Shown here: positions 25,249-34,020 of the stretch, in pieces
How the letters are laid out: each line of letters starts with the position of its first letter
Numbering within the stretch: position 1 is the first letter of the stretch
Assembly: GCA_944325255.1 (NCBI GenBank)
Contig: CALUZH010000009.1
Location: 62,001-126,000 of the forward strand
Direction: 5' to 3'
Source: an uncultured Erysipelotrichaceae bacterium
GTDB taxonomy: Bacteria; Bacillota_I; Bacilli_A; Erysipelotrichales; Erysipelotrichaceae
Length of the DNA stretch: 64,000 nt
The notes under the pieces: model-generated
Told to the model about the DNA's origin: nothing
What the model saw: only the letters and a program-made list of their open reading frames with translations
Database searches by the model: none
Position numbers and translations under genes: made by a program

Positions 25249-25250
25249 AA

Positions 25251-25667
25251 TTATTCACCCTCCACTTTAATACCCATATTGCGGGCTGTGCCTTCAACAA
25301 TCCGCATTGCGGCTTCAACGTCATTGGCGTTTAAGTCCGGCATCTTGTATTCGGCAATCTCTTTTAATTGCGTCTTAGTAATAGTACCTACTGTAGTAGT
25401 CTTAGGATTGCCGGCACCCTTAGAAACTTTAGCTGCCTTTTTGAGCAAGCTCGGTACCGGTGAAGTCTTTAATACAAAATCGAATGATTTGTCTTCATAA
25501 GCAGTGATGATTACCGGAACGATGTCGCCCTTACGATCTTTGGTTGCATCGTTAAATGCCGTACAGAATTGCGGCATGTTGATACCGGCAGATGCGAGTG
25601 CCGGTCCCGGTCTTGCGCCGCCGGCTTCGAATTGCAGTTTGCAGACTTTTGCAACTTTCTTTGCCAT
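25251..25667 (-). CDS. rplK: 50S ribosomal protein L11
   Basis: GTPase-centre protein. The 138 residues start [20 protein letters not shown] followed by [20 protein letters not shown], and include [20 protein letters not shown], then [21 protein letters not shown] and the C-terminal [32 protein letters not shown] precedes the ATG. It has its own promoter between nusG and rplK and a 65-nt structured leader. Confidence 0.97.
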   Translation of the reverse strand: MAKKVAKVCKLQFEAGGARPGPALASAGINMPQFCTAFNDATKDRKGDIVPVIITAYEDKSFDFVLKTSPVPSLLKKAAKVSKGAGNPKTTTVGTITKTQLKEIAEYKMPDLNANDVEAAMRIVEGTARNMGIKVEGE

Positions 25668-25684
25668 AATATTTCCTCCTTTTA

Positions 25685-25730
25685 TGGTCGTGGTCTTACT
25701 GGAGCAGTTGCCCTCCTTCCACGTGCTTAA
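25685..25730 (-). promoter_or_regulatory. Candidate L1-binding leader of rplK-rplA
   Basis: In the 5' UTR the minus strand reads CGTGG-AAGGAGGG..., with CGTGG (25719-25723) able to pair with CCACG (25689-25693) and an inner GGAG/CTCC pair. An asymmetric internal loop with purine-rich GGAAGG-type bases resembles known L1 operator sites that mimic 23S rRNA. This is inference from pattern. Confidence 0.5.
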
Positions 25731-25732
25731 AC

Positions 25733-25761
25733 ATTATACTATTAAGCTTTTTAAAAAACAA
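25733..25761 (-). promoter_or_regulatory. Promoter of rplK-rplA
   Basis: TTGTTT (25756-25761), 17-bp spacer, TATAAT (25733-25738) on the minus strand. Confidence 0.7.
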
Positions 25762-25773
25762 GGCCAAGCGCTA

Positions 25774-25796
25774 ATAAAACCCGCTTATTGCGGGTC
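25774..25796 (-). terminator. Terminator (or attenuator) after nusG
   Basis: ACCCGC/GCGGGT stem (25779-25784, 25790-25795), 5-nt loop, followed on the minus strand by TTTTATT. It is moderate in strength, so some read-through into rplK is possible. Confidence 0.65.
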
Positions 25797-26342
25797 TTAC
25801 ATAGCTTTCTTTAAATCAATATAATTGATGTCGGTCGGTGTTTCCCGGCCAAATAAAATAATCAGTACCGTAGCTACCTGCGTATCGTCATTCATGGAAT
25901 CGACAACCCCTTCCATACCTGAAAACGGTCCGGATAATACTTTGACAGTATCGCCGACTTTGAATTCTACTTCGATATTCTTATTGGCTTTGCCGATGCG
26001 GCGCAAAACATTTTCAATTTCACTTTTAGCTACCGGGAAAGGTTTAGCTCCGCCACCGGAAGAACCGATAAAGCCGGTTACGCCCGGCGTATTGCGGACA
26101 ACATACCAGGCTTCGTCAGTCATAATCATTTCTACAAATACATAGCCCGGGAAGATATTTTTAACTACTTCTTTACTCTTCTTGTTTTTGACCTCGATTT
26201 GGGTTTCTTCAGCTACAATAATTTGGAAAAGATTGTCGGCAATGCCCATCGTTTCCAAACGTTTTTCCAAATAATCTTTAACGCGGTTTTCATGACCGGC
26301 ATAGGTATTTACCACATACCATTCTTTTTTCTCTTCAGCCAT
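25797..26342 (-). CDS. nusG: Transcription termination/antitermination factor NusG
   Basis: Binds RNA polymerase and affects pausing, termination and coupling. The 181 residues show the NGN domain (EWYVVNTYAGHENRVKDYL; FPGYVFVEMIMTDEAWYVVR; NTPGVTGFIGSSGGGAKPFP) and the KOW domain (VGDTVKVLSGPFSGMEGVVD, about 125-144). The gene follows secE by 1 base. The secE-nusG order with rplK-rplA behind is standard. Confidence 0.97.
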   Translation of the reverse strand: MAEEKKEWYVVNTYAGHENRVKDYLEKRLETMGIADNLFQIIVAEETQIEVKNKKSKEVVKNIFPGYVFVEMIMTDEAWYVVRNTPGVTGFIGSSGGGAKPFPVAKSEIENVLRRIGKANKNIEVEFKVGDTVKVLSGPFSGMEGVVDSMNDDTQVATVLIILFGRETPTDINYIDLKKAM

Positions 26343-26343
26343 T

Positions 26344-26526
26344 TTAACCTATAACTCCCAATAAATTTAAGATCATCGAGATGATAAATTCGCAGCAAAC
26401 AAAAAAGACCCCGAAAAATAAAGTGAAAATAATTACCTGAACAGAATTGGTAGCCAAATCACCTTTTTGCGGCCAGCGAATCTTTTTAATTTCTTTGGCG
26501 ATACCGCTAAAACTAAACCAGCTCAT
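26344..26526 (-). CDS. secE: Preprotein translocase subunit SecE
   Basis: A 60-residue single-span subunit of the SecYEG channel. It has a short cytoplasmic helix with KEIKKIRWPQKGDLATNSVQ, the conserved RWP of SecE, and one membrane helix (VIIFTLFFGVFFVCCEFIIS). The ribosome binding site AGGAGGAAACT overlaps the end of rpmG. It is directly followed by nusG. Confidence 0.95.
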   Translation of the reverse strand: MSWFSFSGIAKEIKKIRWPQKGDLATNSVQVIIFTLFFGVFFVCCEFIISMILNLLGVIG

Positions 26527-26536
26527 AGTTTCCTCC

Positions 26537-26692
26537 TTACTTTGTTTCTTTGTGCAGCGTATGCTTATTGCAACGCTTGCAGAATTTCATTAATTCCAAA
26601 CGTTCACTACTCTGTTTTTTATTTTTGTGGGTCGAGTAGTTACGCGACAGACACTCGGTACAAGTTAAGATAACCCGATCTTTGTTAGCCAC
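26537..26692 (-). CDS. rpmG: 50S ribosomal protein L33 (zinc-binding form)
   Basis: I translated this 51-residue protein by hand. It reads [19 protein letters not shown] at the start and [20 protein letters not shown] at the end. Both CxxC pairs (Cys 11/14 and 38/41) are intact, so it is the zinc-containing form, and is likely to be sensitive to zinc supply in organisms that carry a second, Cys-free copy. The start is GTG with GGAGGACTTTAAC before it. The rpmG-secE-nusG order is classical. Confidence 0.95.
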   Translation of the reverse strand: MANKDRVILTCTECLSRNYSTHKNKKQSSERLELMKFCKRCNKHTLHKETK

Positions 26693-26707
26693 GTTAAAGT
26701 CCTCCTA

Positions 26708-26738
26708 ATAAAAAGTTATTAAACCGTGGCTTAATAAC
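26708..26738 (-). promoter_or_regulatory. Terminator-like hairpin in the rpmG leader
   Basis: GTTATTAA (26731-26738) pairs with TTAATAAC (26715-26722) across an 8-nt loop, followed by TTTTTATT and then directly by the rpmG ribosome binding site. It is AT-rich and weak, but placed like an attenuator. Confidence 0.45.
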
Positions 26739-26744
26739 GTTTTT

Positions 26745-26773
26745 ATGATACTTTAAATTATGCTTTTCGTCAA
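26745..26773 (-). promoter_or_regulatory. Promoter of rpmG-secE-nusG
   Basis: TTGACG (26768-26773), 17-bp spacer, TATCAT (26745-26750) on the minus strand; the -35 overlaps the stop of the pyrophosphatase gene. Confidence 0.7.
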
Positions 26774-28395
26774 GCATTTATCTTTTCCGAAAGCATCGGA
26801 ATAAGCTGCTGCTTACGGGATATAATATTAGGATCAAAACCGGAATGTTCATCAAAGACACTTTCAATAATATCCTTCATGACATAAGATTTAGGTCCAT
26901 AGAAAACAAACATCGTACCTTCGCCCGAAACATGGGTAAACATCATAATCATCAAATCATAACTGTTTTTAACCTGTTCTTCATCCATGGTTTTTTGGAT
27001 TTCTTTTAAGCGCAACTGGATATCTTCAATATTGCGATAATTGGTTTGGCCGACAGCCACCTTCGTTTTGGAAAAATCGTAATGTTTCAAATCTTTCGCA
27101 ATAAGATCTTTGACATCGGCATCTTTAAGATTGACTGATGATTCCAAAAGCTCATCCGCATATTTATCCAAATCGACACCGGCTATCTCAGCCAAAGCCT
27201 GGGCAGCTTCAATATCTTCATGGCGAGTAGTTTCCGACTTAAATTTCAAAGTATCGGAAATTATCGCCGAAAGCATCATCCCGGCAATGCTTTTTTCCGG
27301 CAATAACTGATGTTCCATATACATTTGATAAATAATCGTGCAGGTGCATCCGCAACATTGATTACGATAATAGATCGGTTTACTGGTTTCGATATTGCCG
27401 ATATGATGATGATCAATGACTTCCAAAATATCTGCCGAATCAATATTATCGATACTTTGGCCTTTTGAACTATGATCAACCAGGATCAATTTTCGCCGCG
27501 GATATTTAAAAAGATGAAAGCGCGATACGGCACCTACTACCTTCTTACCATCCAAAACCGGATATGAGCGATAACGGGTATTGACAATATTGCGGGCAAC
27601 ATCATCGACATATTCATTAACCTGATAGGTTTTGACATCTTTAGTCATGATGGTTTTTACCGGTAAAGCTTCATATATAAGGGAAGCAATATCCATAATA
27701 TTAAGCTCGGTAGAAATTACGGCGACTTCAGCAGCCTTGGCAACCTGTAAAAGTTTATCCGGAAGTTCCTTACCATGGGCAAAGATAAGACATGAAGGAT
27801 GGGCGGCAATCGCCTTAAAGGCCAATTCTTCATTAACCGGTAAGATAATGATGGAATCCCGGACATTGGCAATATAATCAAATGTTGAAATACTGGCAAT
27901 ATTTACTATGCCGTTGATCTTGAACTTAGGTGGTTTGACCATTAAACGGCCATTCAAGTCATGAGCCAATAAAGCTAAATTAGTATTCTTAAAAAGCTCA
28001 TTTCGTTCATTTTGCGGTTTAAGTCTCAAGGAAGATAAATCACTTACGGAAATAATACCCAATAACTCCTGATTATCATTTACGACATATAAAGTTTTAT
28101 TATTGGTTGAAACCACCTTTTTTAAGGCGTCGTTACAGGAAGCTTCAGGATTGATAAAAAGCGGCATATCCATTTGGATTTCACCAAGTGTCTTCCGGGC
28201 ATCCTTGATGACATTAGGAGCATCAATATGAAAATAACGGGTAGCGAACTTAGTCTCCTCATTTAAAGTCCCCAATCTTCCCGCAACAACTTTTTCTTCC
28301 CCTAACATCTGTTTTAAAGCGGCATATGCCAAGGCACTGGCAATACTGTCGGTGTCAGGATTTTTATGACCGATAACGGTAATACAGTCTTCCAT
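26770..28395 (-). CDS. ppaC: Manganese-dependent inorganic pyrophosphatase with CBS-DRTGG insert
   Basis: Family II pyrophosphatase (DHH superfamily) that hydrolyses pyrophosphate. The 541 residues start MEDCITVIGHKNPDTDSIAS (metal ligands in GHKNPDTDS), have a CBS domain about 65-120, a DRTGG-type domain, a second CBS around VKTIMTKDVKTYQVNEYVDD, then KLILVDHSSKGQS and VIDHHHIGNIET (DHH motif), and the C-terminal DHHA2 domain. The nucleotide-binding insert is known to make such enzymes AMP-inhibited and Ap4A-activated. The ATG at 28395 has AAAGGAGGAAAT before it. It stands between xerC and rpmG. Confidence 0.93.
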   Translation of the reverse strand: MEDCITVIGHKNPDTDSIASALAYAALKQMLGEEKVVAGRLGTLNEETKFATRYFHIDAPNVIKDARKTLGEIQMDMPLFINPEASCNDALKKVVSTNNKTLYVVNDNQELLGIISVSDLSSLRLKPQNERNELFKNTNLALLAHDLNGRLMVKPPKFKINGIVNIASISTFDYIANVRDSIIILPVNEELAFKAIAAHPSCLIFAHGKELPDKLLQVAKAAEVAVISTELNIMDIASLIYEALPVKTIMTKDVKTYQVNEYVDDVARNIVNTRYRSYPVLDGKKVVGAVSRFHLFKYPRRKLILVDHSSKGQSIDNIDSADILEVIDHHHIGNIETSKPIYYRNQCCGCTCTIIYQMYMEHQLLPEKSIAGMMLSAIISDTLKFKSETTRHEDIEAAQALAEIAGVDLDKYADELLESSVNLKDADVKDLIAKDLKHYDFSKTKVAVGQTNYRNIEDIQLRLKEIQKTMDEEQVKNSYDLMIMMFTHVSGEGTMFVFYGPKSYVMKDIIESVFDEHSGFDPNIISRKQQLIPMLSEKINA

Positions 28396-28428
28396 ATTTC
28401 CTCCTTTTTCTCTAAATGATAACACATT

Positions 28429-29328
28429 TTATTTTTTAAGACTATGCGGATGCGCTTTACTGACGGCATTTTTCAAGCGATCATAGGTTAAATGGGTATA
28501 GATTTGCGTCGTTTCCAAATTTTCATGCCCCAAAAGTTCCTGCACCGAACGTAAATCGGCACCGTTATCCAAAAGATGAGTCGCAAATGAATGCCTTAAG
28601 GCGTGGGGATGAAGTCCAAATGGCAGGTCGGCTTTTTTACCGGCGGTATTCATCATAAGCTGTACGAAGCGGGCACTTAATTTCTTGCCTTTTCGGGAAA
28701 CAAAAAGATAGGGACTATCGCCCATCTTTTTTCGATAGCGTTGTATATAATTTTCAAAAAGTTTGGCCAGTCGTGGATAAAAAGGAACGATCCGCTCCTT
28801 ATCCCCCTTACCGACGACATGTAAAAGGCCATTAGACATATCAATATCGCTAAATTTGATATTCAAACACTCCGATACCCGCAAACCGCAGGCATAGATG
28901 GTTTCGCAAATCGTCCGATCACGAAGTTCTTCATCTTTCTTTAAATCAAAGACATTTAAAACTCTCTCCACCTGATCAAAGGTTAAAACATCAGGCAAGT
29001 GCTTGGCTTTTTTGCTTCCACTAAGCTGTTTGAAGGGATTATCTTCAACTTTCTTTTGCAACATCAAATAGCGGTAAAACGAACGTAAGGCTGATAAGTT
29101 ACGGGCATATGAGGCGTTGCTCAAAGCTTTTTTAGAAAAAGCACCATTTTTAAGTTCCTGGGCATAATCTAGGGCAATATTTTTATCAACCTCAAAAAAC
29201 TTTTTATCGATTTTTTCAAGATAGGCCAAAAAACGTTCAATATCCCGACGATAACTATCGACCGTACAGGCAGAACGGGAATGGGAATGGGCCATATAAT
29301 TTAAAAATTCAGCTAATTCTTGAGACAA
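28429..29328 (-). CDS. xerC: Tyrosine recombinase XerC/CodV-like
   Basis: Site-specific recombinase resolving chromosome dimers at dif. The 299 residues have a SAM-like N-terminal DNA-binding domain and the catalytic set: Arg in YACGLRVSECLNI, Lys in VVGKGDKERIV, HxLR in HPHALRHSFATHLLDNG, a second His in ELLGHENLETTQIYTHL and the Tyr nucleophile in the last of these. It starts with TTG at 29328 (GGAG 8 bases upstream) and overlaps trmFO by 16 bases. The topA-trmFO-xerC order is conserved in Bacilli, which supports a housekeeping recombinase and argues against a mobile-element integrase. Confidence 0.93.
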   Translation of the reverse strand: MSQELAEFLNYMAHSHSRSACTVDSYRRDIERFLAYLEKIDKKFFEVDKNIALDYAQELKNGAFSKKALSNASYARNLSALRSFYRYLMLQKKVEDNPFKQLSGSKKAKHLPDVLTFDQVERVLNVFDLKKDEELRDRTICETIYACGLRVSECLNIKFSDIDMSNGLLHVVGKGDKERIVPFYPRLAKLFENYIQRYRKKMGDSPYLFVSRKGKKLSARFVQLMMNTAGKKADLPFGLHPHALRHSFATHLLDNGADLRSVQELLGHENLETTQIYTHLTYDRLKNAVSKAHPHSLKK

Positions 29329-30620
29329 GATAAATACTCCCGATATTCTTTAATGAGGGCCAAAGAACTTTGGACATATACCTTTTTCTTATTATTTTTA
29401 TCGGTCTTTTCGCCACAGGTAAAAATCCCGAAATTGGCATTCATCGGCACTAATTTTTCAATATGCGGATTGGCGATATAATGAGCCATAGCTCCCATCA
29501 TTGTCCCGCTTGAAAGTTCTCTTATTTCCTTATCTAAAAGATATTGCCACATAGACAAAGCCGCATATAAGCCGCTGGCAGCACTTTCAACATAGCCTTC
29601 GACACCGCTTATTTGACCGGCAATAAAAATATTGGGATAATTGCGCATTTGATAGTGCGGATTTAAAACCTTCGGGGCATTAATATAAGTATTTCGATGC
29701 ATAACCCCGTAACGTACAATATGGCAATTGGCCAAGGCCGGCACCAAGCTCAAAACTCTTTTTTGTTCCTCAAAGGTCAGATGTGTTTGAAAACCCACGA
29801 TATTATAAAGAGTATCAATGGCATTATCTTTCCTAAGCTGAACTACGGCATAAGGCATTTGCCCGTTATAGCGCAGGCCTACCGGTTTCATCGGTCCAAA
29901 CAAAAGCGTATCGATACCGCGTTTAGCCATCGTTTCAAAAGGCATACAGCCCTCAAAATAAATCTCCTTATCCATATCTTTGACCGCAATCGTCTTGGCA
30001 TTGATGACCGCATCATAAAAAGTCATAAACTCGGCCTTAGTTAACGGACAATTGATATAATCTCCGGGTTTATCGTCTTCCCAACGGGACTTATAGTATG
30101 CATGATTAAAATCAATGCTGCTTTTTTCGATTATCGGGGAAACGGCATCATAAAAATAAAGATAATCACTGTCACAAAGCCTCATCAAGGAAGCGGCTAA
30201 ATCCCCCTCACATAAAGGACCGGCAGCAATAATGGTCGGCATTGATGCATCAATGTCTTTAACATCTTCCGTGATTACTTCAATATTGGGATGCTTTTTA
30301 ATTTTAGCCGTAATATATTGGGCAAAGGCCTCCCGGTCGACAGCCAAAGCCGAACCGGCCGGAATCGCCGTATGATCGGCAGCTTCCATAATCAAAGAAG
30401 ACAATTGCCGCATTTCTTCCTTTAAAAGACCGACGGCATTTTCGATATTGTTGCTTCTTAAGGAGTTGGAACAAATCAATTCACCAAAATCATCAGTCTT
30501 AAAAGCCGGGTGTCTTGCAAGCCCCTTGCGTTCATACAATTCAACTTTGATGCCGCGGTTGGCCAATTGCCAAGCCGCTTCCGAACCGGCCAGTCCGGCA
30601 CCGATAACTTTTACTTTCAT
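29313..30620 (-). CDS. trmFO: Methylenetetrahydrofolate-tRNA-(uracil(54)-C(5))-methyltransferase
   Basis: FAD- and folate-dependent enzyme making 5-methyluridine at position 54 of tRNA. The 435 residues show the FAD-binding start KVKVIGAGLAGSEAAWQLAN, a second block CSNSLRSNNIENAVGLLKEEM, DREAFAQYI, and FIAGQISGVEGYVESAASGLY. It matches the usual length. It overlaps topA by 4 bases (ATGA) and xerC by 16 bases. Confidence 0.96.
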   Translation of the reverse strand: MKVKVIGAGLAGSEAAWQLANRGIKVELYERKGLARHPAFKTDDFGELICSNSLRSNNIENAVGLLKEEMRQLSSLIMEAADHTAIPAGSALAVDREAFAQYITAKIKKHPNIEVITEDVKDIDASMPTIIAAGPLCEGDLAASLMRLCDSDYLYFYDAVSPIIEKSSIDFNHAYYKSRWEDDKPGDYINCPLTKAEFMTFYDAVINAKTIAVKDMDKEIYFEGCMPFETMAKRGIDTLLFGPMKPVGLRYNGQMPYAVVQLRKDNAIDTLYNIVGFQTHLTFEEQKRVLSLVPALANCHIVRYGVMHRNTYINAPKVLNPHYQMRNYPNIFIAGQISGVEGYVESAASGLYAALSMWQYLLDKEIRELSSGTMMGAMAHYIANPHIEKLVPMNANFGIFTCGEKTDKNNKKKVYVQSSLALIKEYREYLSCLKN

Positions 30621-32629
30621 TTCTTTTTCTTGCGGCGAAAATGCGGTTTCGCTTCACCTTCGATATTTTCAATATGTTTGCATTTTGGATAGTTGGAACA
30701 GCCCAAGAAGAAATTGCCGTAACGGCTTTTCCTTTTTAACAACTCACCACCGCATTCCGGACAGACAATTCCGGTATGCTCCGGCACAAACTTTGTACCG
30801 TCATCAATACTTTTAGTGTAATGACATTTAGGATAATTGCTGCAAGAGATAAATTTACCGTAACGGGATTGCCGATAAACCAAGTCGCCACCGCATTCCG
30901 GACATTTCTCGCCGGTTTTTTCAGCTTCTTTTTTAATCATATTGGCATAGGCATATTCCACCAAAGGAATAAACTCATCATAGAATGTTCTTAAAGCTTT
31001 GACATAGTCCAATTTATCTTCGGCAATTTCATCCAGTTCTTTTTCCATATTGGCCGTATATTTAATATTGATGACCGAAGAAAAATATTGTTTGAGCATC
31101 TCATCGGTAAGTTCGCCCTGTTCTGTCGGAAAAAAGAACTTGGTCTTACCGGTATCGGAAGCCTTTTTAAGTTCCACATAAGCTCTTTTAATAATGGTAT
31201 CAATGACCGTGGCATAGGTTGAAGGACGGCCAATACCCTCTTCTTCCAAAGCCTTAATGAGCCGGGCCTCGGTATAGCGGCTAGGAGCTTCGGTAAAATG
31301 CTGTTCCTTCAAGACCCTTTGAGCATCCAATTCTTCGCGCATATACAAAGTTGGCAATTCCACATCTTTAGAACTATCATAATCACGATAAACTTTCAAA
31401 AAACCGTCAAAAGTCAAAACACTGCCGTTGGCATTAAAAATAAGATCATCGCATTGTAAGGTGTAGCATACCGTATTAGTCTCTAAGGGAGCCATTAAAG
31501 AAGCGATGGCTCGAGAATAAATCAATTTATATAATTTATATTGATCATTGCTTAAATACGGCTTAACTTTTTGCGGGGTATTTTCGACATTGGTCGGACG
31601 AATGCCTTCATGGGCATCTTGGGAGCCGGAATCATTTTTAACCCGATAGGTACCGACATATTTTTCACCATATTCACTGGCGATCATCGCCTTGGCTGCA
31701 CTTACAAATTCATTTGATAAACGGGTTGAATCAGTACGCATATAAGTGATAAGACCCTGAGTTTCGTTGCCTAGATCAATACCTTCATATAACATTTGGG
31801 CAATCATCATCGTCTTTTTGGCACCGAAACCAAGTTTGGAAGAAGCTTCCTGCTGCATGGTCGAAGTGATAAAAGGCAAGCGCGGAGCTCTTTTTTTGAT
31901 TTCTTTGTCTACATCTTCTACCGTAAAAGGACCTTTGGCTCGCGCTAAAATCTTTTCAGCTTCGGCTTCATTTTTAATTTCAGCCTTTTGATCGCCGATT
32001 TTATGCAAGGTAGCATTGAATTTTTCCCCATCTTTTTCAAATTCGGCAGTAATTGTCCAATACTCTTCCGGGACAAAGGCCTTAATCTCTTTTTCTTTAT
32101 CGCAAATCAAGCGAACGGCAATAGATTGGACCCGTCCAGCACTTTTAGATTTGATCTTATTTTGTAAGAGCTTAGAAAGCTTAAAACCGATTATCCTATC
32201 TAAGATGCGACGGGTTTCTTGTGAATGCACTAAAGCCATATCCAAAGGCCGCGGATGTTCAAGAGCTTCAAGAATGGCTTTTTTGGTTATTTCATGAAAT
32301 TCAATACGATTATTGCTGGCAACATCTAATTCTAAAACCTGGGCCAAATGCCAGGAAATAGCTTCCCCTTCGCGGTCCGGGTCGGTTGCCAAATAAACTT
32401 TATCAGCCTTGTCAGCCATCTTTTTAAGATCTTTGACTAAGGCTTTTTTATCTTTTAAAATGGCATAATCCGGTTTAAAGTCATTTTCCACATCCACACC
32501 CAGGCCGCCTTTGGCGGTAGTCAAGTCCCGAATGTGGCCAAGGGAAGGAACAACTTTATAATTTTTACCCAAGTATTTTTCAATCGTCTTGGATTTGGAA
32601 GGTGATTCTACGATTACTAAATTCTTCAT
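30617..32629 (-). CDS. topA: DNA topoisomerase I
   Basis: Relaxes negative supercoils. The 670 residues include the TOPRIM start KNLVIVESPSKSKTIEKYLG, the DxDxE block TDPDREGEAISWHLAQ (about 83-98), the active-site Tyr in LITYMRTDSTRLS (about 295), and two C-terminal four-Cys zinc ribbons (CPECGGDLVYRQSRYGKF with SCSNYPKCH; CPECGGELLKRKSRYGN with GCSNYPKCK). A basic tail FRRKKKK ends the protein. AAAGGATTTAAAAAT precedes the ATG. It heads the topA-trmFO-xerC run. Confidence 0.97.
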   Translation of the reverse strand: MKNLVIVESPSKSKTIEKYLGKNYKVVPSLGHIRDLTTAKGGLGVDVENDFKPDYAILKDKKALVKDLKKMADKADKVYLATDPDREGEAISWHLAQVLELDVASNNRIEFHEITKKAILEALEHPRPLDMALVHSQETRRILDRIIGFKLSKLLQNKIKSKSAGRVQSIAVRLICDKEKEIKAFVPEEYWTITAEFEKDGEKFNATLHKIGDQKAEIKNEAEAEKILARAKGPFTVEDVDKEIKKRAPRLPFITSTMQQEASSKLGFGAKKTMMIAQMLYEGIDLGNETQGLITYMRTDSTRLSNEFVSAAKAMIASEYGEKYVGTYRVKNDSGSQDAHEGIRPTNVENTPQKVKPYLSNDQYKLYKLIYSRAIASLMAPLETNTVCYTLQCDDLIFNANGSVLTFDGFLKVYRDYDSSKDVELPTLYMREELDAQRVLKEQHFTEAPSRYTEARLIKALEEEGIGRPSTYATVIDTIIKRAYVELKKASDTGKTKFFFPTEQGELTDEMLKQYFSSVINIKYTANMEKELDEIAEDKLDYVKALRTFYDEFIPLVEYAYANMIKKEAEKTGEKCPECGGDLVYRQSRYGKFISCSNYPKCHYTKSIDDGTKFVPEHTGIVCPECGGELLKRKSRYGNFFLGCSNYPKCKHIENIEGEAKPHFRRKKKK

Positions 32630-32684
32630 ATTTTTAAATCCTTTAAATACTACATAAGCACTATAGCTTATTTATAATCTTAAT

Positions 32685-33401
32685 TCAATCAAAAATAATC
32701 ATCCCGGCTCCTTCGGAAATCAATTCGTTACAAGCCAAACCGGCCTTATCAAAGACCGGATAAGGCAAGGCATATATATCCCGATTTAGGTCCATGGCTT
32801 GGCTAACCGTGGTCATCGTGCCACTTTTTCTTGTGGCCTGCATCACATAAATTTCCTTAGCCAAAGCAGCAATTAAACGGTTACGGATGGGAAAATGGTG
32901 CTTAAGCGGCAAGGCCTTCCCCGGATATTCCGATAATACCAGTTGTTTTTGAAAACATTCTTCAATAAAAGAAGCATTGGCCAAAGGATAGGGATTATCA
33001 ATGCCCGAACCCAAAATACCGATAGTATCTTTGGCCGCCTTTTGGGCAATAATATCAATGCCTAAGGCCAGCCCCGAAACAATAACACGACCTTGACAAT
33101 TTAATCGCTTTATCAGTTTCCGGGTAGCATCAGCGGCATATTCTTCATAATTTCTTGAGCCGATGACTGCCGATGCCACATTCGATAAAAGCTCAAGACG
33201 GCCCTTATAATACAAAACAAAAGGCGGATATGCCAATTGCCAAAAAACCGCAGGATATTCCTTATCAAGCATGGTGATACAATCAATATTAGGTATCATT
33301 CCATATGTTTCATCTTCCTTGAGAGCTTGTAAAATGGCAGCATATTCACCTTGATATTTAAGACTGTAATAAATTAATTGTTCCCGACATTTAATCTTCA
33401 T
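32685..33401 (-). CDS. dprA: DNA processing protein DprA/Smf, compact form
   Basis: Loads RecA on incoming single-stranded DNA in transformation. The 238-residue protein has the Rossmann core: SAVIGSRNYEEYAADATR, VIVSGLALGIDIIAQKAA, IGILGSGIDNPYPLAN, SEYPGKALPLKHHFPIRNRL and SGTMTTVSQAMDLNRDIYALP. It lacks the C-terminal winged-helix domain of typical 280-370-residue DprA. A TTG at 33419 would add six residues but neither start has a ribosome binding site. It lies between rnhB and topA, the conserved order. No competence genes are seen here. Confidence 0.88.
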   Translation of the reverse strand: MKIKCREQLIYYSLKYQGEYAAILQALKEDETYGMIPNIDCITMLDKEYPAVFWQLAYPPFVLYYKGRLELLSNVASAVIGSRNYEEYAADATRKLIKRLNCQGRVIVSGLALGIDIIAQKAAKDTIGILGSGIDNPYPLANASFIEECFQKQLVLSEYPGKALPLKHHFPIRNRLIAALAKEIYVMQATRKSGTMTTVSQAMDLNRDIYALPYPVFDKAGLACNELISEGAGMIIFD

Positions 33402-33426
33402 TATCTTATTGTTGACCAATCCAAAA

Positions 33427-34020
33427 CTAATTCCTAAATTTTATTTTTTGGCAGGGTGCATAAGATAAACGATAAAAATCTTGAAGACCATATTCTTCCA
33501 TAAGCATTAAATGTTTCTTGGTCGGATAACCCTTATGTTTAGATAATTCATATTGGGGATAGAGGATATCATAGCCCATCATGATATGATCGCGCAAGAC
33601 CTTTGCCAAGATGCTCGCTGCGGCAATAGAAATACTCTTGGCATCACCCTTAATTATAGAATAAACTTCCTTGTCGCAATTTAAGGGCATGGCATCGCTT
33701 AAGACATAGGGTGCCGGGGCTTTTTCAGCTATTTCCTTCATCGCTTTTTTGGTAGCGGCATAAATATTAAGCCGATCGATTTCTTGCGCAGATACAATCT
33801 TAAAATCATAATATAAGGCATCTTTAATAATAAGCTGAAATAGTTCTTCCCGTTTTTTGGCTGACAATTTTTTGGAATCATTAATCTCTTGATTTTGATA
33901 GAATGCCGGCAAGATGCATCCGGCAACAACCAAGGGTCCGCATAAGGGCCCCCGACCCGCCTCATCAATGCCGATTATCTTTTCCGGCCAAAAGCTTTTT
34001 TCATATGTATTTTCCAGCAT
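33427..34020 (-). CDS. rnhB: Ribonuclease HII
   Basis: Cleaves RNA in RNA/DNA hybrids, including single ribonucleotides in DNA. The family core is present: IIGIDEAGRGPLCGPLVVAG (with the DEAGRG catalytic Asp and Glu), DSKKLSAKKREELF, and the third acidic position DAMPLNCD with KGDAKSISIAAASILAKVLRD. The start is uncertain. I use ATG 34020 (GGGA 8 bases upstream); ATG 34029 and TTG 34056 are alternatives. It overlaps the rbgA 3' end by 20 bases. Confidence 0.93.
   Translation of the reverse strand: MLENTYEKSFWPEKIIGIDEAGRGPLCGPLVVAGCILPAFYQNQEINDSKKLSAKKREELFQLIIKDALYYDFKIVSAQEIDRLNIYAATKKAMKEIAEKAPAPYVLSDAMPLNCDKEVYSIIKGDAKSISIAAASILAKVLRDHIMMGYDILYPQYELSKHKGYPTKKHLMLMEEYGLQDFYRLSYAPCQKIKFRN

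Noticed and set aside
28429-29328. Tyrosine recombinase as a sign of a mobile element or phage
   Set aside because: It is in the conserved topA-trmFO-xerC order, with no att-like repeats or phage genes, so it is the housekeeping XerC.
32685-33401. DprA as a degenerate pseudogene
   Set aside because: All core Rossmann motifs are intact and in frame; only the accessory C-terminal domain is missing, which is known among DprA proteins.
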